Shown one piece after another: positions 40,722-49,492 of a stretch of DNA of 64,000 bases. The position numbers and the translations under genes are program-made. Positions within the stretch are counted from its first letter, which is position 1; every line of letters begins with the position of its first letter. A model generated the notes under the pieces. It had not been told where the DNA came from. It was given only the letters and a program-made list of their open reading frames with translations, and made no database searches. This stretch comes from Arachidicoccus soli (GTDB taxonomy: Bacteria > Bacteroidota > Bacteroidia > Chitinophagales > Chitinophagaceae): contig NZ_CP032489.1 in NCBI RefSeq assembly GCF_003600625.1, positions 248,001-312,000 of the forward strand. Reading direction: 5' to 3'.

Positions 40722-41816
40722 ATGGAGAAGAAAATAAATTTAACTAGAAAAATACAACTGGTCGTCGACAGTAAGGATGGTGACTTTATTGGTGAGGTAT
40801 ATACCAAGTTACGCAGTTGGCAGAATATTACTTTCCGTGCTGCTAATTTCATTGTTTCCCATTATTATGTACAAAGCCAATTGAAAGATTTTTTTTACTT
40901 GACGGAAGATATTCGTTACAAATTGGGTGATCAGAATAAAGATGAAAATGGGGCATTCATCACGTCTCGAATGAATACCTTCAATAGACTGCTTTCCCAG
41001 AAATACAAAGGACAGATACCCATTCAAAGTTTCGCTTCACTTATCAATAACTTATTTCCTATACTGAATAAGCAAAGCGCAGAATATTGGAGTGGAGAAC
41101 GTTCGGTATCCAACTTTAAAAGAGATGCACCCATCTATGTACCTTCCAGAGATATTCGCCATATAAAAGCAACGGAGGATGGGAGAAACTTTCGTTTTGA
41201 CATATTCTCCATCCCCTTCAGGACTTATTTCGGCAGGGATTTCCATGACAAACGCCAGTTATTTGAAGATGCTTGTAAGGGGAAAATTAAACTTTGTGCA
41301 AGCACGATCAAAATTGAGTCAAAAAAAATATTCCTGTTAACAAGCTTCCAAGTAGAACAGCAAAAAACGGCAGTTGATAAAAATATTATTGCAGAAGCTT
41401 CTTTATCATTGGAATATCCGGTAGTAGTCACCATTGGTAAATATAAATATCAGATAGGTAACAAAGAAGAATTCCTATACCGTCGTCTAGCTATACAAGC
41501 CGCTAGACTGAGAAATTTAAAAAGTGCCAAATATAATCATGGCGGCAAAGGAAGGGAAAAGAAATTAAAAAATGTAATCCGTTTGGATGGTAAGGAGAAA
41601 TCATATGTAGATTATAAGCTTCACCTATATAGTCGCAGACTCATTGACCTATGCATCAAGCATGGGGCGGGCACTCTATTACTTACTGAACAACAGGAAA
41701 AAGAAGAAGTAGCCAAGGAGGATGTATTTTTATTGCGCAACTGGTCTTATTATGGCTTGAAGCAAAAAATCGAATATAAGGCAGAAAGGTTGGGCATCAT
41801 GATTATAAATGAATAA
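40722..41816 (+). CDS. Nuclease-dead, compact Cas12f-like RNA-guided DNA-binding protein
   Basis: A 364-aa protein from the ATG at 40,722 (an upstream in-frame GTG/ATG extension would overlap the sigma gene). The N-terminal half, with KINLTRKIQLVVD and SGERSVSNFKRDAPI, and the FRTYFGRD segment resemble Cas12f recognition domains. The RuvC region is altered: where GIDLG should give the first catalytic Asp the protein has ASLSLEYPVVV (Ser229), RuvC-II is LLLTEQQ with Glu323, and the chain ends at GIMIINE after NWSYYGLKQKIEYKAERLG, before the zinc ribbon and the RuvC-III Asp. It should bind guide and target but not cut. No cas1, cas2 or transposase tnpA accompanies it. TnpB-like origin cannot be excluded. 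Confidence 0.85.
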   Translation: MEKKINLTRKIQLVVDSKDGDFIGEVYTKLRSWQNITFRAANFIVSHYYVQSQLKDFFYLTEDIRYKLGDQNKDENGAFITSRMNTFNRLLSQKYKGQIPIQSFASLINNLFPILNKQSAEYWSGERSVSNFKRDAPIYVPSRDIRHIKATEDGRNFRFDIFSIPFRTYFGRDFHDKRQLFEDACKGKIKLCASTIKIESKKIFLLTSFQVEQQKTAVDKNIIAEASLSLEYPVVVTIGKYKYQIGNKEEFLYRRLAIQAARLRNLKSAKYNHGGKGREKKLKNVIRLDGKEKSYVDYKLHLYSRRLIDLCIKHGAGTLLLTEQQEKEEVAKEDVFLLRNWSYYGLKQKIEYKAERLGIMIINE

Positions 41817-41876
41817 AAAGAAAATAAAAGATCATATCAGAATAATTGACGAATAGGGATAACAGTTCCACAAAAG

Positions 41877-41889
41877 TTCTTTGACATAA
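41877..41889 (+). promoter_or_regulatory. boxA-like element before the guide RNA
   Basis: GTTCTTTGACATA shares TCTTTGACATA with the boxA-like element of the 23S leader at 1461. It lies 60 nt after dcas12f and 6 nt before the first scaffold hairpin. BoxA/Nus antitermination is known to protect untranslated RNAs, including rRNA and CRISPR arrays, from early termination. Confidence 0.55.
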
Positions 41890-41894
41890 TAATG

Positions 41895-42003
41895 AGGCTG
41901 CCTGTTCAGCCGTAGGGTGAGGTACAATGTTGCACTCACCGAGACTTTTTTTTAAAAAAATTTACAGCTGGAATCCAATATAGCCAATACCATCCATTAG
42001 CGG
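41895..42003 (+). ncRNA. Cas12f guide-RNA scaffold (tracrRNA-like) with anti-repeat
   Basis: The RNA starts with two adjacent hairpins: GGCTG/CAGCC (41,896-41,911, loop CCTGTT) and GGTGAG/CTCACC (41,916-41,940). A GGCTG/CAGCC hairpin followed by a second stem is also the core of known Cas12f1 tracrRNAs. After a T8A7 stretch comes an anti-repeat: CCAATACC at 41,984-41,991 and ATTAGCGGG at 41,995-42,003 can pair with GGAAATTGG and CCCGTTTAAT of the downstream repeats, in the correct antiparallel order, with a bulge and a small internal loop. Ends are estimates. Confidence 0.72.
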
Positions 42004-42087
42004 GTCAACTATAAGTTTCCATAAATACTTAAGTTGGCAGCGTCTGCACAAATACGAAAAACAGTATTCAATTAAATTTTTAAAATA

Positions 42088-42260
42088 TCATTCCAGTCAA
42101 ACAATAAGCAGCCCGTTTAATCTAACCAAAAGGAAATTGGAACGACACTGCATTTTTAAATAATTATATAGAATGAATCATTTCAAACAGTAAAAATCCC
42201 GTCTAATCTAATCCATCCTCTTAAAAAAAGGAAATTGGGCTACTCTTTATTCTTTTGCTG
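42088..42260 (+). CRISPR. Degenerate two-unit repeat-guide array of the dCas12f locus
   Basis: Unit A (42,088-42,140) and unit B (42,178-42,239) share, in order, TCATTYCA..AAACARTAA, CCCGTYTAATCTAA and AAAAGGAAATTGG; B has about 12 extra bases before the last block. Guide 1 starts right after unit A (AACGACACTGCATTTTTAAA, 42,141 on; 37 nt to unit B). Guide 2 starts after unit B (GCTACTCTTTATTCTTTTGC, 42,240-42,259). Sequences diverge at once after TTGG, as expected for guides. No adaptation genes and only two units, so a fixed guide source and not an immune array. Confidence 0.68.
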
Positions 42261-42261
42261 G

Positions 42262-42683
42262 ATGCAACGTAGGGCGGTTATTTTATATGAAAGCGATAAT
42301 GCCGTTGATAAGTTACCGGAACCGACTCATAATATTAAACTATATGAAAATCAGGTCTATCAATTCTTTTTAAATAACCCCAATTATGAGAATTACACTG
42401 AAATTAAACTTTCTCCACTGCCCAAAAAGAGCGCCGCGAGTTCGAAGGCAGCTCAAAAAGTGAATATACATTAAGCGCAGAATTACAATATAGAATGGCA
42501 AGATTTCTCCATGAACACGGAGCTAAGGCAGCCAATGTGTGTATCAGGGAAGCTTTTCTGGAATATATTTTGGCTGTTACAGAAGTAGGAGTTCCAAATG
42601 AGTTTAATGATACTTTATGGGACTTTGAAGAATTAATGCAGTTCTTCGACATTGCGGAAAATGTGGTTACATCATCAGAATAA
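42262..42683 (+). pseudogene. Possible frameshifted gene downstream of the guide array
   Basis: From ATG 42,262 a coding-like frame runs QRRAVILYESDNAVDKLPEP... NYTEIKLSPLPK, then near 42,424 in an A5 run the sense passes to the -1 frame: ERREFEGSSKSEYTLSAELQYRM and on through ARFLHEHGAKAANVC to the stop at 42,683. Joined, this gives about 140 aa. The alternative is two small genes, 42,262-42,474 and 42,495-42,683 (62 aa). No family recognised. It begins 2 nt after the end of guide 2, so it may be unrelated flanking sequence. Confidence 0.45.
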
Positions 42684-42710
42684 AACAATGACTTTAAAAT
42701 TGTATATTTT

Positions 42711-42839
42711 ATGAGTAGAGAAATAAATGCATTTTTATCCAGAATGCAGAGAGCCATTGATTACAGGAAGATGGCTTATAAGAACATGGATCCTCAATCA
42801 AGGGAGCATATTTTGTACTTCACTTTGGTTCAATCCTAA
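42711..42839 (+). CDS. Small protein of 42 aa, uncertain
   Basis: ATG at 42,711, MSREINAFLSRMQRAIDYRK... ending HILYFTLVQS. Charged, helical in appearance, 27 nt after the previous frame and in the same direction. Codon use looks like that of its neighbours. No known domain. Confidence 0.4.
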   Translation: MSREINAFLSRMQRAIDYRKMAYKNMDPQSREHILYFTLVQS

Positions 42840-43021
42840 AATTAATAGTCAAAAAGTAATTGTTTATTAAAACAGTACCTCCACCCAAATAACTTAATAC
42901 CTTTGATAATAATTGCTAAGCAAATTAATATATTTGTTGACTAGTGGCGGCTTACAGAAAGACGCTTAAAGCAAAATATAAAAACAACGAAACTATTTAC
43001 TATAAATAGAATATTAATTAA

Positions 43022-44689
43022 ATGGATAATCAGGAACTCATAAATCTCATTGATGAACTAAGAGCCTTACCTAAGGAAACGGAATGGGTGGAGTTTAAAC
43101 TAAACACAATTAAGCCAAATGAAAAATTAGGCGAATACATTTCTGGCCTATCAAATGCTGCTTGCGTAAACAATCAGTCTTTTGCTTATTTGATTTTGGG
43201 TGTTGATGACAATGACCATTCTATAAAAGGTACTACATACAATTTTAAACAGCAGAAGCAGGGCAATGAAGATTTAGAATTTTGGATTAGAAGATACCTT
43301 TCTCCTTCCATTCGTTTTGAGTATTTTGAATGCCAATATGGTGGCCACACAAAAATTGAAATTTTTAGAATACTGGCAACAATTGGTGAACCTACTAATT
43401 TTCAAAACAAAGCGTTTATTCGTTTAGCGACTTCTTTAACCCAGCTCAAAGATTATCCGCATTACGCTAAAATAATTTATAATTCTCAAGAGGACTGGTC
43501 TGCAAAAATTATTGACAAAGCCACTATTGTCGCATTAGATGAAAGTGCAATTCAAAAGGCGAAAGAGAAGTATAAGGAAAAACGAGTGGGCAAACCCTTT
43601 TATTCAGAAATTGATAATTGGTCAAATGCTTTGTTTTTAGATAGAGCCAAAATTACAATTGATGGAAAGATTACGAATACTGCAATTATTCTTTTAGGCA
43701 AACCCGAATCCGCTCATTTTATTTCTCCAAGTGTAGCACAAATCACTTGGAAATTAGATACCGACCAAAAGGCTTATGAACATTTCGGAATGCCATTGTT
43801 TCTAACAATCAATGATGTTTTAAAGCAGATAAGAATTGTTCGGCATAAGTTTTTCCCAAACAATCAACTGATTGCCACCGAAGTATTAAATTATGATACA
43901 GAAGTAATATTAGAGGGACTTAACAACTGTATTGCCCATCAAGATTACAGCTACAATTCACGAATTATTTTGACCGAAAAAGCGAATAAATTAGTTTTTG
44001 AAAATGCCGGTTCTTTCTTTGAAGGCAAAGCAGATGATTATTTATTGGGCGAAAAAACACCTAAAAATTATCGTAACAAATTTTTGGTAGAAGCAATGCT
44101 TAATCTCAATATGATTGATAGCCTTGGTTATGGAATTTTTAAAATGACAAAAAGCCAATATCATCGCTATTTCCCTTTGCCCGATTATACCAAGTCCAAA
44201 AGAGAAGAAGTAGTTTTAGAAATATATGGTAATTCCATTGATGAAAATTTCTCCAAATTACTCATTGAATACTTTAATGAAATCAATCTTTCCGAAGTGA
44301 TTCTTTTAGATAAAGTCCAGAAGACTTTACCCATAAAGGACGAAGCGGCTAAATTACTCAAAAAGAAAGGCTTTATCGAGGGAAGAAAACCCAATTATTT
44401 TATTTCTGCGCAAATTGCAGAACTTACCAATCAAAAAGCAGCATATACCCGAAACATGGGGCTTGATAAGGAAGTGCTGATGTCCTTTATTGTAAAACAT
44501 ATCGAAAACCATGGTTTTGCTACACGAGAAGAGATAGACTTGTTATTGTTAGATAAATTGCTTGATTATATTGATGATAAGCAACGCAAAAAGAAAATTG
44601 AAAATATTTTGCAGGAAATGAAAAAAGATAAAATCAAAAATATTGGAAGCAGAGGCTTCCCTAAATGGGTAATATTAGGGAGTGATTAG
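43022..44689 (+). CDS. AlbA_2 (Schlafen-like) and GHKL-ATPase domain protein
   Basis: A 555-aa protein often labelled ATP-binding or RecG-like regulator. The AlbA_2 domain spans about residues 14-135 (ETEWVEFKLNTIKPNEKLGEYISGLSNAACVN... YLILGVDD). A middle region holds AKITIDGKITNTAIILLGKP. The HATPase_c_4 part follows at about 285-390: EGLNNCIAHQDYS carries the conserved N-box-like Asn/His, then LVFENAGSF and RNKFLVEAMLNLNMIDSLGYGIFKM. A winged-helix C-terminus ends the chain. AlbA_2 proteins occur in regulators and in phage-defence genes; the role here is not settled. It is the intact relative of the broken gene at 38,060. Confidence 0.85.
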   Translation: MDNQELINLIDELRALPKETEWVEFKLNTIKPNEKLGEYISGLSNAACVNNQSFAYLILGVDDNDHSIKGTTYNFKQQKQGNEDLEFWIRRYLSPSIRFEYFECQYGGHTKIEIFRILATIGEPTNFQNKAFIRLATSLTQLKDYPHYAKIIYNSQEDWSAKIIDKATIVALDESAIQKAKEKYKEKRVGKPFYSEIDNWSNALFLDRAKITIDGKITNTAIILLGKPESAHFISPSVAQITWKLDTDQKAYEHFGMPLFLTINDVLKQIRIVRHKFFPNNQLIATEVLNYDTEVILEGLNNCIAHQDYSYNSRIILTEKANKLVFENAGSFFEGKADDYLLGEKTPKNYRNKFLVEAMLNLNMIDSLGYGIFKMTKSQYHRYFPLPDYTKSKREEVVLEIYGNSIDENFSKLLIEYFNEINLSEVILLDKVQKTLPIKDEAAKLLKKKGFIEGRKPNYFISAQIAELTNQKAAYTRNMGLDKEVLMSFIVKHIENHGFATREEIDLLLLDKLLDYIDDKQRKKKIENILQEMKKDKIKNIGSRGFPKWVILGSD

Positions 44690-45182
44690 GGATAGGCTTA
44701 AGCCCTTTTAGGGAAAGAAAATAGTGTATCTAATTGATATAAAGGTTTTATTCTTCCCTAAAAAGGTCTGAAATTTCTTTTTCTTTTCTAGTTAGATTAG
44801 GATTGAAACAATGATTTATGAGACCGTTGTTTTATTGTCTTCGCAATTTTTACTTGTAAAATGGGATAGGTGTTCTTTTTGAAATTGGAGTTTCAAAAGT
44901 CCAGATTTCAAAACTGTTAAAAAAAGAGTATAATTTCTTTAATCACATATTTAAGGAATGGTAAAAGATAGTTTAGGCTGTAAGTCTTTTTCTCAAAACA
45001 AATACTGGTAAGTTATCTTATCGGAATTCTGTCGCAGATTAGAATAGAGAAGGATGAAACCATTGGGGTTAAGTCTCTTTTATAGATTGCATTATGTTTT
45101 TTATTATATTTGTTTTTGCGAAAACTTTTATTGCTATATGTGTTAATGCCAAAATTTATAAACTCGAAAACTCGGATTGCTT
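44690..45182. other. Intergenic region before KAP NTPase
   Basis: About 490 nt, AT-rich, no open frame of note. It contains a -7 box TATATTTG at 45,105-45,112 that would start a transcript near 45,118, with a leader of about 65 nt for the KAP gene. Short TTTTTAGGGAAG-type repeats are seen near 44,705-44,765 but no clear terminator. Confidence 0.45.
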
Positions 45183-48100
45183 ATGATTAATAATCAAGAT
45201 GAAAAATCAAATGGTAACTATCCGAAATTTTTACCCAATCTTCCTTGCGGAGAAGACTTGTTTGAAGGAAAGTCACAGGATAAAATTGCTGATAATATCA
45301 TTACTGTATTACGTAATGTGAGCAGTTGTAAAATAATAGGCATTGATGGCCCATGGGGTTCTGGCAAGTCAAACCTTGTTCAATTAGTCGCAAAAAAGTT
45401 GAAGCCGCAATACCATTTTTTTATTTATGATGCATGGGGGCATCAAGAAGATCTACAAAGACGTTCCATTTTAGAAGAGTTAATCCAGGATCTAACAAAT
45501 GAACAAAATTCTATAATAGATGGTGACTGGCATGAGAAATTAAAAATACTTTTATCAAAACGTAGAGAAACTGAATCTAAAACAATACCTAAAATTAGCT
45601 ATGGCATTATAATCAGCATTATTGCAATCATAGCAACTCCTATATTAAAAGTCGCCGCTGATAGCCTAAGCCCTCAATCGTGGTGGCGTTTGCCTGTAGT
45701 TGCAATTCCAGCATTGGGAATGTTGGCCATATTTATTTATTATTTTAATGATGAGAGGAAAAAAGCTGGGAAGAAAGATAGCTTTAAAAGGGCTTTAACC
45801 AGATTTTGTACAATTTATCAAAATAGATTAGAAGAGGAAGTTAGAACGGAAGTAATCTCGGAAGAAGAGCCATCAGTGCGTAAGTTCATAAATTATATGG
45901 AAGATATTTCGAAAGATCTCCAACAAAAGAAACTTGTTATTGTTTTTGATAACATGGACAGATTGCCCCATACTAAGGTGCAGGAATTATGGTCTTCTAT
46001 ACACATTTTTTTTGCGGAAAATAAATATGAAAACATTAAAGTAATTGTTCCATTTGACAGGGCTCATATAAAAAATGCTTTCAAACAAGAAGATTTTGAA
46101 CAGGATAAAGATAATAAAATGAAACAAAAAAAATATGGTGATGACTTCATTGATAAGACCTTCAATATAGTTTATCGAGTATCTCCGCCTATTTTGTCAG
46201 ATTGGAAAAATTATTTTAAGATTCAATGGGATAGAGCCTTAGGAAATGGTAGTACTCATAAAACTAGCTTTAATAGTGTGCTTCAGATATATGACTTATT
46301 GGGTAAGGATGTAACACCTAGGCGTATTATTGCTTTTATCAATGAGTTTATATCAATAAAACAATTAATAGGCAATACTATTCCCGATGAGTATGTTGCT
46401 TTATTTATAGCAGGCAAGCCCAAGATTTCATTGCAACCCATAGATGAAATTATAAAGCCATCATACCTTGGTAGTTTAAGTTTTATGTATGAACATGATG
46501 AAGATCTTCCAAAATATATCGCTGCATTATTTTATCAAATAGATCCTGATAAAGCCATTCAAGTTATTTTTACTGATAAATTGAAATCCGCTTTAGATAA
46601 TAATGACGCAGATGAATTTAAAAAAATAAGCGAAATTTCAGAATTCTATGATGTTTTGGAGAAGGTGATTCCAGAAATTACAAATTCGCAAAATGCAATT
46701 GTTTGTTTAGGTTCAATTCAAAACGATAAAATAGGCACCCCTCAGCAAGTTCAGGGAATATGGGATTATTTGTATCAGAAAATTCAACCTCGTAATGATT
46801 CTCAACTTGCGGAGTTTCAACTGATCCTCCTAGAAAGAATGACTATACATAAGGAAGAGTATCTTAGGAAGATTATGAAGGAATTGAGATCTGCTGAAAA
46901 ATTCAATGTTTTAGATTATGTCGATAGTATTAATTCATTGAATGAAAAGTTTACTGATTTAGATGTGATTAATAAATTGATGACAAAAAAGATAGAAGCA
47001 GAGAGCTTTATTCCTTTTATTCAAAAAACAAAACAAAATTTTACACGCTATAAAATAACTTGTGAACAGGCTGATTTGAACTCTTATTTATCCAATCTTC
47101 CGATTAGTAATCATGGTTCAATAGATTATATTCCTTATTTGATGGAGAACTATAAATTAGAAACATTTTCAAGAAGAATTGAAGAGTTAATCAGTGCATC
47201 AGCTCCTCAGCAAGATTATAACACGCTGTCATCGTTATTTAGATTATATAAAGAACTCAATATTAGAAACAAGCCATTAAAAGTTAAATTGGATGATTCT
47301 GTAGTTCATGCTTTATATAACAATAATGAAGTGGAAGACGAATTTCACTATGATCTTATTGCAATGCGCATTGCTAAATTAGATAAATTTCAAACACCCT
47401 ATGCTCCCATTTTCGAGAAAGAACTAGAAAAAACAGATAAAGTTTTTGTTACGAAAATATCGGAAAGAATTGAATATTTTATAGGTTATGGAGATATATT
47501 GAAAGGGCTATTGACATTTAAGAGTCACACATTACTTATATCGGTAGCAAATAATCTCACGGTTAAATCTTATGGTTCATCATCAATGAATGTAGAAGAA
47601 TCCATCAAAATATTCGATGATATATGTAATATGGCAAATATTGACCCGCTAATATTAATTAAACGGCTAAATGCCTGGAAAAAATATGTTGACAAAATAA
47701 CGCCCCAAAATGTAAATTCTTATGTATCAATTTTTTTCTTAAAGAATGCGCTTGAAGAAAAATGTGAAATTACTGATCATTGCATTGATTGTGCAATTAA
47801 ATATTTAAATGCTCTTGGTACAGATAAATGGGAAGAGTCCTTCAAAGATTTTAATTCGTATGAATATCAACTTAGCCAAGTTTTAAATTATATATATTCG
47901 GTTGATGCTTTTGATGCGATAAAAAATATATTAAAAGAGATAGCTGAACAAACCGCTGCAATCCCCAATAAGGAATTATGGGAGCAGATGCTATCTAGAG
48001 TAAAAGGCCAAGGGAAAGACTTAGTAGCCGCTTTTAACGGCGTGAGGGATACATTTATTAGAGAAGATAATATTAATCCTGAGGTATTTAATTTTTTTGG

Positions 48101-48413
48101 TGACTGGTTATTTAAGTATTCGGATATGGATGAGCAAAAATCAAGTTTAAGGACAATTTTTAAAACTGAAATAATAAAGAATCAGGATAATCTAAATTTG
48201 ATCATTGAAAATAAAGATAAAATGTTGTCTATTATTGGTGCTGCTAAGGATGAGTCAAAGGATTTTAATGATTGCATAGAAGAAATGCTTAAAACAAACA
48301 ATGATACAAACTTCATCAGTTTTGCGAAATATATTGGAATTACCTGTACCGGAAGTTCTAATGATAATGAAGACAATGAAAGAGAAAAAGGGATTGATGA
48401 AGTAAAAGCTTAG
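45183..48413 (+). CDS. KAP-family P-loop NTPase with membrane helices
   Basis: A 1076-aa protein from ATG 45,183 (a TTG two codons upstream is also possible). The Walker A motif is GPWGSGKS at about residues 56-63. As in other KAP NTPases two membrane helices are inserted in the NTPase domain (about 139-160 and 169-188). Walker B is LVIVFDNMDRL at about 254-264, followed by the DFIDKTFNIVYRVSPP segment typical of the family. The C-terminal 600 residues are helical with no known domain. KAP proteins include PifA of plasmid F, which excludes phage T7. With the IetAS-like pair 70 nt downstream, a phage-defence role is likely but inferred. Confidence 0.85.
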   Translation: MINNQDEKSNGNYPKFLPNLPCGEDLFEGKSQDKIADNIITVLRNVSSCKIIGIDGPWGSGKSNLVQLVAKKLKPQYHFFIYDAWGHQEDLQRRSILEELIQDLTNEQNSIIDGDWHEKLKILLSKRRETESKTIPKISYGIIISIIAIIATPILKVAADSLSPQSWWRLPVVAIPALGMLAIFIYYFNDERKKAGKKDSFKRALTRFCTIYQNRLEEEVRTEVISEEEPSVRKFINYMEDISKDLQQKKLVIVFDNMDRLPHTKVQELWSSIHIFFAENKYENIKVIVPFDRAHIKNAFKQEDFEQDKDNKMKQKKYGDDFIDKTFNIVYRVSPPILSDWKNYFKIQWDRALGNGSTHKTSFNSVLQIYDLLGKDVTPRRIIAFINEFISIKQLIGNTIPDEYVALFIAGKPKISLQPIDEIIKPSYLGSLSFMYEHDEDLPKYIAALFYQIDPDKAIQVIFTDKLKSALDNNDADEFKKISEISEFYDVLEKVIPEITNSQNAIVCLGSIQNDKIGTPQQVQGIWDYLYQKIQPRNDSQLAEFQLILLERMTIHKEEYLRKIMKELRSAEKFNVLDYVDSINSLNEKFTDLDVINKLMTKKIEAESFIPFIQKTKQNFTRYKITCEQADLNSYLSNLPISNHGSIDYIPYLMENYKLETFSRRIEELISASAPQQDYNTLSSLFRLYKELNIRNKPLKVKLDDSVVHALYNNNEVEDEFHYDLIAMRIAKLDKFQTPYAPIFEKELEKTDKVFVTKISERIEYFIGYGDILKGLLTFKSHTLLISVANNLTVKSYGSSSMNVEESIKIFDDICNMANIDPLILIKRLNAWKKYVDKITPQNVNSYVSIFFLKNALEEKCEITDHCIDCAIKYLNALGTDKWEESFKDFNSYEYQLSQVLNYIYSVDAFDAIKNILKEIAEQTAAIPNKELWEQMLSRVKGQGKDLVAAFNGVRDTFIREDNINPEVFNFFGDWLFKYSDMDEQKSSLRTIFKTEIIKNQDNLNLIIENKDKMLSIIGAAKDESKDFNDCIEEMLKTNNDTNFISFAKYIGITCTGSSNDNEDNEREKGIDEVKA

Positions 48414-48483
48414 AAAAATAAATCAAATGGACTCCAGTGTAAGTTATATATTTCCTACTTTTACATAAATACTATTTGTTTAA

Positions 48484-49488
48484 ATGAACCAAGCATTATT
48501 AACCAGACTTTTTAAAACTATTGAAGGGGATAAAAGTACTCCTTTGATAAAGGTTGCTTATAGTATTATTGAAGATGAAAAGAAAAAAGGCCATTTAAAT
48601 CTGGCAGATAGATTAAATGCAATTTTAAAAATAAATACTGAAAATTTCGATTCACAAGAATTTAAAAAGGTGCTAAAACCTATTAAATCAAATGTGATAA
48701 AAATACCGCTTGACAGAAGGTATCAGCTCCCCTTAGCAACTCATATTGAACATGATTTTTTAAGAAGAGAAATGGTATTATCTAAAAGTGTAGAAAGCAA
48801 GATTATCAGAATTGAAAAAGAACATCTTGCCCGAGAACGGTTAAAACATCATGGATTAAAATCAAGAAAAAAAATTCTTTTTTATGGCTCGTCTGGTTGT
48901 GGAAAAAGCATGGCAGCAGAAAAAATTGCATGGGATTTAGGATTGCCATTCTATAAAGTAAGATTTGATACAATTATTTCTTCATATTTGGGAGAATCAG
49001 CAGCAAATCTCCAAAAATTATTTCAGAGCGCAGAAGATTTCCCTTGCGTATTATTGTTAGATGAATTTGATATAATTGGAAAGCAAAGAGGTAGCAATTC
49101 GAAAGATGTTGGAGAAATTCATCGAATCGTAAATATATTATTAGGTCTTCTTGAAGAGTATGACGGAGAAGGTATTTTAATTGCAACTACAAATCTTGAA
49201 GGGAGTCTTGATGATGCCCTTTTTCGACGTTTTGATGATTTCATAGAATTACCTAGACCATCAGAAGCTGAAATAGCCATTCTTTTAGAACAATCTCTCT
49301 CAGCACTAAGGCTAAACAAGAATATAGACCTTGGAAACTATGCAAAGAAATTGCTTGGAATGTCATATGCAATAGTTGTAAAAATTGCTACTGACGCAGC
49401 CAAAAAAACTATTATTAATTCCCATAACGAAATTTCCGCTCAAGACCTAGATAGTGCTTTTGAAGAAAACAAAGTTATAAATAGGTAA
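48484..49488 (+). CDS. IetA-like AAA+ ATPase
   Basis: A 334-aa AAA+ ATPase: an N-terminal helical domain (1-100), then the ATPase core with Walker A GSSGCGKS (135-142), Walker B VLLLDEFD (about 189-196), sensor-1 ATTN, and arginine finger region ALFRRFDDFIELPRP. It lies 4 nt before a subtilisin-like protease gene. This two-gene arrangement matches IetA-IetS, first known from plasmid stability/incompatibility in Agrobacterium and later reported as a phage-defence pair. By analogy the ATPase is the partner that controls the protease. Confidence 0.85.
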   Translation: MNQALLTRLFKTIEGDKSTPLIKVAYSIIEDEKKKGHLNLADRLNAILKINTENFDSQEFKKVLKPIKSNVIKIPLDRRYQLPLATHIEHDFLRREMVLSKSVESKIIRIEKEHLARERLKHHGLKSRKKILFYGSSGCGKSMAAEKIAWDLGLPFYKVRFDTIISSYLGESAANLQKLFQSAEDFPCVLLLDEFDIIGKQRGSNSKDVGEIHRIVNILLGLLEEYDGEGILIATTNLEGSLDDALFRRFDDFIELPRPSEAEIAILLEQSLSALRLNKNIDLGNYAKKLLGMSYAIVVKIATDAAKKTIINSHNEISAQDLDSAFEENKVINR

Positions 49489-49492
49489 ATCA

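Noticed and set aside
41941-41960. Intrinsic terminator directly after the second scaffold hairpin.
   Set aside because: The hairpin is followed by eight T but belongs to the conserved-looking scaffold, and the anti-repeat and guides lie beyond it; kept as scaffold with boxA antitermination as explanation.
42088-42260. Ordinary CRISPR immune array.
   Set aside because: Only two imperfect repeats, no cas1/cas2/cas4, a nuclease-dead effector and a sigma factor partner argue for a fixed guide source.
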